A program made the position numbers and the translations under genes. A stretch of 7,030 nucleotides of DNA from Bdellovibrionales bacterium (GTDB taxonomy: Bacteria > Bdellovibrionota > UBA2428), in contig JAFEAR010000092.1 of NCBI GenBank assembly GCA_018266335.1, forward strand, positions 1 to 7,030. Reading direction: 5' to 3'. Of the stretch, positions 1 through 5,524 are shown piece by piece (the stretch's first letter is position 1; each line of letters starts with the position of its first letter). Under the pieces are notes generated by a model. The model worked only from the letters and a program-made list of their open reading frames with translations, did no database searches and was not told the DNA's origin.

Positions 1-893
1 AAGGGCTGGATGTGATCGAAGTTTAGCCGGTGCGTAGACCCACACCGCACACACTTGCCCTCTGCCTTGCGCCAGACCGCATGCTTAGTTGCGCGAGGAA
101 TGTAGCGAGTGCGCTGACGCGGCGCTTTGCCGACGTCGGTAGTGGAGGTGTCGGAGTTTATCGGTGCGGAGATTTGAATTGGATCATCGCCTGCTGTCGC
201 AACCTGATGCGTGCTTGGCTCTTCAATTTTGGCTGTGGTCTGCCTAACGCGGTTTTTGCCGAAGCGCTGCTCCAGCAACCGCTCTTTGCTAAGCCGCGCC
301 ATCTCGGTGACCAGTTCAGCCAGACTCAGCTGCGCGCCCCGCTCTCCCAAAAGGGCCCGAACTTCGCCAAGGCTAGTATTAAGTTCTTGGCTCATTAAAA
401 AGTTAACTTCCGAATGTTCAGTACTTACTATCCGCTCGCGCTCCCGAGGGAGTGCATGAACGGGGCTAATGGAAAGTAAAATACGCTGCCCCTCGCGAGC
501 TGATTTATCTTCTAACTGTGCCAGCACCTCGGTCTTCTGTTCGCGGCTCAAAGCCACTTCGGGCTGCGCCTTATTTATTTCCCGAAAGAAGCTGTGAGCC
601 TGGCAAATATTACTAAGGCTCAGTGCGCCCGACTCAATCTTGGGAGCAACTTCTGGCAGCTCGGTCATAAGCCGCATAGCCTGAATCCGCCGGCCCGCAG
701 CAGCTTCGGAATAACCCAGCTCGTGCACGGCGTATTCAAAAAGCGAAGGATAACGGAGATTCGCAAACAGTTTGCGCCGTTCAATTTCTTGCAGGTGCCG
801 CAAAACTTCCATGGTAACCGCACGCTCTTTTTGCACAAGAGCTTTGGTGGCAGAGAGCAATTCTGAATCTTTCAGTGCACGAATCGTGTTCAT
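1..893 (-). CDS. HNH endonuclease, 3' end cut by left window edge
   Basis: This reading frame opens at an ATG (891-893) and stays open for 297 codons to the window edge, so the stop and last part are missing. The first ~210 residues are mostly helical and charged (for example EIERRKLFANLRYPSLFEY at 36-54 and GYSEAAAGRRIQAMRL at 60-75). A low-complexity Ser/Thr/Asp/Pro linker follows at about 220-258. A basic segment (RQRTRYIPRATK, 259-270) leads into the start of an HNH nuclease domain: Cys281-x-x-Cys284, then LNFDHIQP with Asp293 and His294. The second Cys pair and final HNH residues would lie beyond the edge. HNH domains are metal-dependent nucleases; this architecture resembles a family I recall as multi-copy in Bdellovibrio-like genomes (recollection, unchecked). 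The gene is separated from greB by 308 nt and is probably transcribed alone. No Shine-Dalgarno is visible before the ATG. Its biological role (selfish, defence or other) is unknown. Confidence 0.88.
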   Translation of the reverse strand, partial: MNTIRALKDSELLSATKALVQKERAVTMEVLRHLQEIERRKLFANLRYPSLFEYAVHELGYSEAAAGRRIQAMRLMTELPEVAPKIESGALSLSNICQAHSFFREINKAQPEVALSREQKTEVLAQLEDKSAREGQRILLSISPVHALPRERERIVSTEHSEVNFLMSQELNTSLGEVRALLGERGAQLSLAELVTEMARLSKERLLEQRFGKNRVRQTTAKIEEPSTHQVATAGDDPIQISAPINSDTSTTDVGKAPRQRTRYIPRATKHAVWRKAEGKCVRCGSTHRLNFDHIQP

Positions 894-900
894 GCCAAAA

Positions 901-909
901 GCTATACCA
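901..909 (-). promoter_or_regulatory. Extended -10-like element before the HNH gene
   Basis: On the minus strand the sequence reads TGGTATAGC, matching the TGn plus TATAAT-like pattern of an extended -10 box (TATAGC at 906-901). An A-rich stretch lies upstream, but no good -35 hexamer sits 16-18 nt away. The ATG begins only 7 nt after the -10 box, so transcription would start at or within a few bases of the start codon. This is a pattern match only and could be chance. Confidence 0.35.
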
Positions 910-971
910 TAGGTTTTTAAGAGCACTTTTTTGCGACAATTCAGAGCAAAATCACGCACGCATTTAAAACG

Positions 972-1000
972 CGCAGAAGGCTCGCAGCGAGAAGCCTGCG
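972..1000. repeat. Interrupted inverted repeat (two-tier stem)
   Basis: CGCAG (972-976) pairs with CTGCG (996-1000). Inside it, CTCG (981-984) pairs with CGAG (988-991) around a CAG loop, with a small unpaired bulge on each side between the two stems. An alternative pairing is AGGCT (978-982) with AGCCT (993-997). There is no T-run on either side, so it does not look like an intrinsic terminator. It could be a degenerate REP-like element or a protein-binding site; a chance structure is also possible. Confidence 0.4.
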
Positions 1001-1086
1001 ACGAGCGAAATCGCGTCAACAATAAAGTCACCTACCACAAAATAAAACTGGAACTTTTCAGGCACGTGATCGCAAAGCCAGACCGT

Positions 1087-1104
1087 TGAAGCCCGCAGGC
1101 TTTA
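1087..1104. repeat. Short hairpin in the intergenic gap
   Basis: AAGCC (1089-1093) and GGCTT (1098-1102) form a perfect 5-bp stem around a CGCA loop. In plus-strand RNA it extends by a G-U and a U-A pair to 7 bp. The shape recalls the stem of an intrinsic terminator, but the tail is only TTTACCTT on the plus strand and lacks a T-run on the minus strand. I treat it as an inverted repeat of unknown role. Confidence 0.35.
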
Positions 1105-1154
1105 CCTTACGGTTACTATTTTCGATTATCGCGACGCTACGGGCTCTCGACGAA

Positions 1155-1187
1155 TGTCTCGTATTTGAGACAAAAGGACTACAAGTC
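1155..1187 (-). terminator. Weak terminator candidate downstream of greB
   Basis: Starting 14 nt after the greB stop, the minus strand has GACT-TGT-AGTC (1187-1177) followed by CTTTTG. A 6-bp inverted repeat, TGTCTC and GAGACA around a 6-nt loop (1172-1155), comes directly after. The first stem is only 4 bp with four Ts. The second stem has no T-run after it. The location suits the end of the operon, but the signal is poor. Rho-dependent termination, or read-through into the gap, is equally plausible. Confidence 0.2.
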
Positions 1188-1201
1188 ACGCGCATAGGGG
1201 C

Positions 1202-1678
1202 CTAGTTGCCCTTACTGCGGGTGATCTGTAACACTTCCACTTCAACCGGGCCCTTAGGACGCACGAGCGTGACGGTGTCGCCCACTCTTTTACCAAGCAG
1301 GGCGCGACCGAGGGGCGAGGAAAAGGTGATGCGCCCCTGCGCTGGATCGATTTCGTCGGGGCCCACAATTTGGTACCACGCATGGCCTCCCTCTTCGTCG
1401 GCCACTTGCACCCAGGTACCAAAACTTACTTTGCTGGTGTCTACGCTCTGGGGATCGACGATCTCCACGGCTTCCAGGCGTTGCTGTAAAAAACGAATGC
1501 GGCGATCAATCTCGCGCAAGCGGCGCTTGCCGTAAATGTACTCCGCGTTTTCGGATCGATCGCCCATGGCCGCGGCGTCCGTCACGGCCTGCACGATTTT
1601 GGGCCGCTCCGTGTTCAGGAGCGACTCGAGTTCAGCGCGCAGCTGCGCGTAGGCCGGAGGCGTGAGGTAGTTCGTCAT
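1202..1678 (-). CDS. greB: Transcription elongation factor GreB
   Basis: GreB binds the secondary channel of RNA polymerase and stimulates cleavage of the 3' end of backtracked transcripts, rescuing stalled elongation complexes in the cytoplasm. The 158-residue length is normal for the Gre family. An N-terminal coiled coil (about 1-75) carries the tip motif GDRSENAEY at 39-47, with acidic Asp40 and Glu43 matching the catalytic pair of Gre factors. The following YGKRRLREIDRRIRFL segment is typical of GreB rather than GreA. The C-terminal FKBP-like domain includes IVGPDEID (103-110) and SPLGRALLGK (120-129). The ATG lies 2 nt after the stop of the upstream SH3b-barrel gene. No good Shine-Dalgarno is visible, so translation is probably coupled to that gene. 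It is the last gene of the block. Confidence 0.96.
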   Translation of the reverse strand: MTNYLTPPAYAQLRAELESLLNTERPKIVQAVTDAAAMGDRSENAEYIYGKRRLREIDRRIRFLQQRLEAVEIVDPQSVDTSKVSFGTWVQVADEEGGHAWYQIVGPDEIDPAQGRITFSSPLGRALLGKRVGDTVTLVRPKGPVEVEVLQITRSKGN

Positions 1679-1680
1679 AA

Positions 1681-2406
1681 CTAAAAGCGCAAACCGCTGG
1701 AGCCCGAAAGGATGAAGGCGTTGTCCACATTGTCCTGGAAGGGTTTACGAATAAGGTAAGTCACACCCACTTCGAAGTAACTCGATCCGTTGCCGTACAC
1801 AACCTGCAAACCAGCTCCCGTTTCGATGGCAGAAGCGTTCAAATCTTTAAAATTCGCTAAGCGGTATCCACCGTGCAGATACGGGCGGTAACGACCGAGC
1901 GGCGCATACAAACGCTGCGCTACGCGCCCCCCGAAGAGAGTCTGCGAGTCCGCAAAGGACAAATCCAGACCCAAAATGCTTTCCGTCCACCGCGACCATA
2001 GATAGCGCAAATCTGCGGACACCGTGTAGCTCGAAACTCCGCCCGACGAATAACCCGACAAACCTGCACCGAAACTCCATCGATTCAGCACATCGTCGTC
2101 GTCCCGAGTGAGCCGCTCGCGATTAGCGGGCAAGTCGTCTTCCAAAAACTCTAAATCGCCGGTGCGCACGTACCCGATGGCCGTCCCGCCCGAAGCTTTG
2201 ACGGTTTTGATCTTTACGTAATTCGCATTGGCCGTGCGGGACACGACTTCTACCACAGTGCCCTGCTTAAGAATTCCCAACGGACGCACACGCGTTGACG
2301 GAGCAGGCCAAACGGGAACATCCCCCTTACTGACCACACCCTTGATGACGGCTTGTGCCGTGGCGCTCCATACCAACAAAATGAGGCCTATGGATTTTAA
2401 CTTCAC
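1681..2406 (-). CDS. Secreted SH3b-domain protein with C-terminal outer membrane beta-barrel
   Basis: The 241-residue product starts at a GTG with a near-perfect ribosome binding site 4 nt upstream. Residues 1-19 form a Sec signal peptide (MKLKS, then hydrophobic, ending ATAQA with cleavage after Ala19). Residues about 22-88 look like a bacterial SH3 domain: WPAPSTRVRPLGIL, GTVVEVVSRTANANYVKIK, GYVRTGDL. SH3b domains usually bind peptidoglycan or other wall ligands. An acidic linker with DDDD (102-105) follows. Residues about 109-241 alternate hydrophobic and polar positions and are rich in Gly, Tyr and Ser, as in small outer membrane barrels. The last residue is Phe, fitting the BAM recognition signal. 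The GTG overlaps the TGA of the MFS-HEAT gene, and greB follows after 2 nt. The barrel is inferred from pattern, and the function is unknown. A role linking the wall and outer membrane is plausible. Confidence 0.85.
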   Translation of the reverse strand: MKLKSIGLILLVWSATAQAVIKGVVSKGDVPVWPAPSTRVRPLGILKQGTVVEVVSRTANANYVKIKTVKASGGTAIGYVRTGDLEFLEDDLPANRERLTRDDDDVLNRWSFGAGLSGYSSGGVSSYTVSADLRYLWSRWTESILGLDLSFADSQTLFGGRVAQRLYAPLGRYRPYLHGGYRLANFKDLNASAIETGAGLQVVYGNGSSYFEVGVTYLIRKPFQDNVDNAFILSGSSGLRF

Positions 2407-4682
2407 GCCGCCTCCTTGAGGATCGGTTTGACTTCGGGCGTTTCTCCTTCGTTCAACACGTAACCCAAACGATGCGCTTCCTCGCGAATTAACTCGCGAT
2501 CGATTTCAAAGTCGCGCTGCGAACGACGCATACGCACCAAAACGGTGTCGAGCGACTGCGAAGAAATTTCCAAAATTTCGTAGAGCACCTCGGCGCGCGT
2601 CTTTTGGTCTACGGCGCTCAAACGCACGAGTGCGTCCAAAGCCTTTTCCTCGTTATCGCCGACCACTTGCCGCGCCAATAGCCGCGCCGCCCGCGGATTT
2701 CCTAAGCGGAGGAGTGCCACAAGCAAGGTCATGCTTTGGTGATGGCGGGCTTCGCTGCGCTCCCAAATAAAACTTTCGTGGCCGCGTAATTTGAGCATGC
2801 CGGCAATGTAAGCCGAAGTGTCCAGATCTTCTTCCGAATCGGACGTGAGCAAGCGATCGAAGGCCTCGAGCGCCGCCGTACCGTGCTGTTTATCGCGGTA
2901 GAGCGCCACGATGGCGTTGGCCCGAATACGCGAGGCGTACGACGAATCAAGAAACTTGGCCAGGTAATCGCGAATACCACCCTCTTCGCCGTCATCGGCT
3001 AAGCCACCGAGGACTTCAACCGCATTGGCCGTCGCCCGCTCATTGGCCGGAGACTCCAGAACTTCCAGTAAGTACGGCACCACTAAGCGACCCAAGCGCT
3101 CGGTCAACGCATTCATCACGCTCACTCGCACCGGAACTTCGGCGCGCACCATCTCGCGCAAACTGCGAAGCAAGAAGAAGTTCACCTGGTGCCCCGGATA
3201 AGCTTTGGCCGCCCGCACCGCCGCTAGCTGGATGTCTTCGCGATCGGCATCGATATAGTTAAGAATGTACGGCACCACACGCGGCTGCTGCATGCTGCCC
3301 AATGCACGCAGCAGGCTTTTAGCTACGATAGGCCGCGGATTGCGCTCCAGAATTCCCGTGAGCGCGGCGTGATGACGCTTACAATCTGGGTTCGCCAGCG
3401 AATGACAGGCCTGCAAAACACCCGAGAGATTCGATTGCCGTAAATGCGCTACGTGAAAATCGCAGAGCGTATCAAAAACTCGCCGTTTCAAAAGCAAACC
3501 ACAAAGGGCAATGCCCAGCATACACGCCCAGAGCATGGGAAAGGGCAAATAACCATTCACACTGAACCACGCGAGCACGCCCGCAATGGCCGTGCCCGAA
3601 GTGGTGCTCCAACGTTCCATAAAATGCCGACTCTCGAGCCGATGCTCTTCGGGTAACGTGGAAGTGAGGAGCTGTAGGGAGCGTCCCAAAAAGCCGTGCT
3701 CTAAAACTTTGCGCATCACCTCGGCACCCATCAGTGCGTAGGGCGTAGGGAAAAAGGCCAAGGCCGCTGCACCGAGGCCCTGGGCCCACAGCAAAATTCT
3801 AAATCCCAATCCCCAAGTAGGAATGCGCTTAGAAAAGCTAAACGAAGCCATCAAAATCGTCAGCGTAAGACCAGACTGAATAAGACCCAGTTTAGAATAA
3901 AGACCCACGAGCAGTACGCCACGCCGGCCGGCTTCGGACAATCCGTAAGCCATGCCAAACCATTGCATGGCCTTGAGCGAAGCTACGGCCGAAAAGAGTG
4001 CAATCAACCAACCGAAGAAGGCTGGTCGCCGCCGATCTTCTTTGGCGAGCGCCTCCTGGTGGCTCGAAGCCGCCACCGACGGAGCGGGAGCCCGGCGTTC
4101 CCGGCCAAGAGCACCGAGCACAAAGGCCGACCCCACAAAAGGAAACACCGCCACGGCAAAGGAACCAACGTTCTCGTGCGCTTGCGCGGCCATCACGCAA
4201 AGAATGCCGAAGAAAAGTCCGCCCTCCTCCGCAATCGCGAGTTGCGTGGAAATTTGCGGATTGCTCAGGAGCGAAACCCGGCGCGAAAAAGTAACGTGCA
4301 AACTCAAGCGCAGCGCCGAAACACCGAGCTGACTAAAAATAAAGACCACCCCGTAAACCCACCAGCCAGGAACAATGGCGTTCACCCACGGCATGGCTGG
4401 CGAATGCGCAAAAACCGAAACTCCGAAGCCGAGCGCAATGATGCGCGCAAAGAAGGCGCGCGGGGAACTCTGCGCTCGGCCACCCCAGAGTCGCAACAAG
4501 CCCCACGAGATTCCGGCCTGCAGCAACATGAGTACCGGAAGAACCTCAATGCCTGCGCGGTCGATCAAACCTAAAAGCGAAACAATTTGTAAATTGAAGA
4601 CACTCCAACCCGTCAGGGCCGCCAATAGAAATAATTTAAGCGAGGTCGTAACCCGACGCCGCTTGAGCGCTTCGATTTTCAC
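2403..4682 (-). CDS. MFS-like polytopic membrane protein fused to HEAT repeats
   Basis: The 759-residue protein has two halves. Residues ~15-400 contain about 10-12 hydrophobic segments (for example 15-38, 44-66, 78-94, 103-125, 146-165, 173-191, 221-239, 255-281, 291-312, 361-378, 381-398). A charged, hydrophilic loop at about 193-219 splits them into two bundles, as in major facilitator or nucleotide-transporter-type (NTT) proteins. Residues ~405-745 are soluble and made of paired helices typical of HEAT repeats (for example PRVVPYILNYIDAD 467-480, VVPYLLEVLES 534-544, ASRIRANAIVALYRD 583-597, EKALDALVRLSA 679-690). Transporter-HEAT fusions are known, including among NTT-like proteins, but no substrate can be read from the sequence. 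The GTG start is the first possible one, because an in-frame TAA lies two codons upstream; its ribosome binding site is weak. The TGA overlaps the next gene's GTG by 4 nt. The HEAT part is probably cytoplasmic and may bind a partner protein. Confidence 0.85.
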   Translation of the reverse strand: MKIEALKRRRVTTSLKLFLLAALTGWSVFNLQIVSLLGLIDRAGIEVLPVLMLLQAGISWGLLRLWGGRAQSSPRAFFARIIALGFGVSVFAHSPAMPWVNAIVPGWWVYGVVFIFSQLGVSALRLSLHVTFSRRVSLLSNPQISTQLAIAEEGGLFFGILCVMAAQAHENVGSFAVAVFPFVGSAFVLGALGRERRAPAPSVAASSHQEALAKEDRRRPAFFGWLIALFSAVASLKAMQWFGMAYGLSEAGRRGVLLVGLYSKLGLIQSGLTLTILMASFSFSKRIPTWGLGFRILLWAQGLGAAALAFFPTPYALMGAEVMRKVLEHGFLGRSLQLLTSTLPEEHRLESRHFMERWSTTSGTAIAGVLAWFSVNGYLPFPMLWACMLGIALCGLLLKRRVFDTLCDFHVAHLRQSNLSGVLQACHSLANPDCKRHHAALTGILERNPRPIVAKSLLRALGSMQQPRVVPYILNYIDADREDIQLAAVRAAKAYPGHQVNFFLLRSLREMVRAEVPVRVSVMNALTERLGRLVVPYLLEVLESPANERATANAVEVLGGLADDGEEGGIRDYLAKFLDSSYASRIRANAIVALYRDKQHGTAALEAFDRLLTSDSEEDLDTSAYIAGMLKLRGHESFIWERSEARHHQSMTLLVALLRLGNPRAARLLARQVVGDNEEKALDALVRLSAVDQKTRAEVLYEILEISSQSLDTVLVRMRRSQRDFEIDRELIREEAHRLGYVLNEGETPEVKPILKEAA
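2411..2417 (-). promoter_or_regulatory. Strong Shine-Dalgarno deciding the GTG start at 2406
   Basis: The minus strand reads AAGGAGG, then CGGC, then GTG. This is the only near-consensus ribosome binding site among the gene starts visible here. It lies inside the last codons of the MFS-HEAT gene. It fixes the start of the SH3b-barrel gene at the GTG that overlaps the upstream stop, and suggests efficient independent initiation in addition to coupling. Confidence 0.85.
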
Positions 4683-4729
4683 TATTTAGCTTATCGGTGG
4701 AAAGCGGAATTCCGATGAGTGGGCGTTGG
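4683..4729. other. 47-nt spacer with a perfect 10-bp palindrome
   Basis: This is the longest gap inside the six-gene block, between the DUF455 and MFS-HEAT genes. It contains the palindrome CGGAATTCCG (4705-4714) and a competing 5-bp inverted repeat, ATCGG (4693-4697) with CCGAT (4712-4716). There is no T-run, so it is not an intrinsic terminator. It could be an mRNA structure or an operator. I see no -10/-35 pair good enough to call an internal promoter. Confidence 0.4.
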
Positions 4730-5524
4730 TTATTTGACGCCCCTGCGGCCCTCGCGCAGCCGGTCAGAACGCAACCGATCCAGACAGTCTAATTCGGCGT
4801 CGGTAAAACCTGCTGCCGAGCGAAGTGGCCGACTCAGGGCCTCCATCCGACGCGGAAGCCTGTAGCGCAGAGCATTCAAACGGGGCTCAAAATCATCGGC
4901 CGCATCCAGGCCGGCCGCGGCACAAAGATTTCGGTACCAATCGGAGCCAAACCGCACGTGGTCCACTTCCTCCCGCACAATCACGCCCACTACTTCGTCG
5001 GCTTGCGGGGCCACCACGCCGCTCAAGCGCCGTTGAATGGACTCGCCAGCATCCAGGCCCGAACCCTCCAAATAACGGTGCACAATAAGAATGCGATCCA
5101 GCAAGCCCTCGCCCGCTCCCACGCAGTCCCATAGCGCCACGTGCACGGGCCAATGACCCCACTGAAAACCGAGCGCCTGAATTCCGTCCAAACAAAGTTG
5201 CAAGTGCCGCGCTTCGCCGCGCGTAATATCCGCCAACTCGTGTCGAAACGCAGGGGGTGCGTCCGGAAACTCCAGCAGCGTGCGCATGCCCAACTCCAGC
5301 GCTTGCAGTTCGATGCTCGCCAAATCGTGCAGTAACCGCGCCTGACCCTCGGCCAAGTGGAGGGCGGCCTTATCCGGGTGTTGCCGCACCGGTTGCACGC
5401 GAATATCGCGCGCGGGTTGCAGCGGAACGCGGCGATCGCCTACGCCCAGCAAAACAGTATGCAAATCAGCATCCACGCGCGCCATTTTTTCGCGCACATC
5501 GGCAATGTCCAGAAAGGTGTTCAT
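4730..5524 (-). CDS. DUF455 ferritin-like domain protein, probable di-metal
   Basis: The 264-residue protein matches the DUF455 family (ferritin-like superfamily, HI_1077-like) in length and motif order. After an N-terminal region with GRDxRVPLQPARDI-type sequence (around 28-41), the four-helix bundle carries HDLASIELQALEL (66-78, Glu72), EARHLQL (104-110, Glu104 and His107), RYLEGSGLDAG (150-160, Glu153) and EEVDHVRFG (185-193, Glu186 and His189). These Glu and ExxH positions are the expected ligands of a di-iron or similar centre. The C-terminal AAGFTDAEL (237-245) also fits the family. No signal peptide is seen, so it is probably cytoplasmic. The biochemical role of the family is not established as far as I know; oxidase or hydroxylase chemistry is an inference from the fold. 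The ATG overlaps the TGA of the SDR gene (ATGA) and has no visible Shine-Dalgarno, so translation is probably coupled. Confidence 0.87.
   Translation of the reverse strand: MNTFLDIADVREKMARVDADLHTVLLGVGDRRVPLQPARDIRVQPVRQHPDKAALHLAEGQARLLHDLASIELQALELGMRTLLEFPDAPPAFRHELADITRGEARHLQLCLDGIQALGFQWGHWPVHVALWDCVGAGEGLLDRILIVHRYLEGSGLDAGESIQRRLSGVVAPQADEVVGVIVREEVDHVRFGSDWYRNLCAAAGLDAADDFEPRLNALRYRLPRRMEALSRPLRSAAGFTDAELDCLDRLRSDRLREGRRGVK

Larger units (their letters stand above)
894..1201. other. Intergenic gap between greB and the HNH gene
   Basis: These 308 bases separate the greB stop from the HNH start. I find no open reading frame worth calling on either strand, and no tRNA-like cloverleaf. 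What it does hold is a series of short inverted repeats (972-1000, 1087-1104, 1155-1172, 1177-1187), listed separately. The greB-proximal side is where the operon's transcription should end. The HNH-proximal side carries the -10-like element. Confidence 0.7.

Noticed and set aside
30..866. Plus-strand open frames of 122, 82 and 90 codons in the left part
   Set aside because: The minus strand has a continuous 297-codon frame here with HNH start motifs. It is easy to miss because it has no stop inside the window. The plus-strand frames are its shadows.
1087..1104. Intrinsic terminator at the AAGCC/GGCTT hairpin
   Set aside because: The stem shape is right, but neither strand has a run of Ts directly after it, so it is listed as an inverted repeat only.
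894..1201. A tRNA, CRISPR array or small gene in the intergenic gap
   Set aside because: There is no cloverleaf with a CCA-compatible acceptor stem and no regularly spaced repeats. No start-to-stop frame here has a ribosome binding site and sensible composition.
1202..1678. Calling the Gre factor GreA
   Set aside because: The tip and following helix (GDRSENAEYIYGKRRLREIDRR) are of the GreB type. GreA normally has a different sequence after the SENAEY motif.
3963..4574. 203-codon open frame on the plus strand, opposite the MFS-HEAT gene
   Set aside because: Its product is rich in Arg, Lys, Pro and Asn with no recognisable motif, and it lies wholly inside a well-supported gene on the other strand. 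It is a shadow of GC-rich coding sequence.
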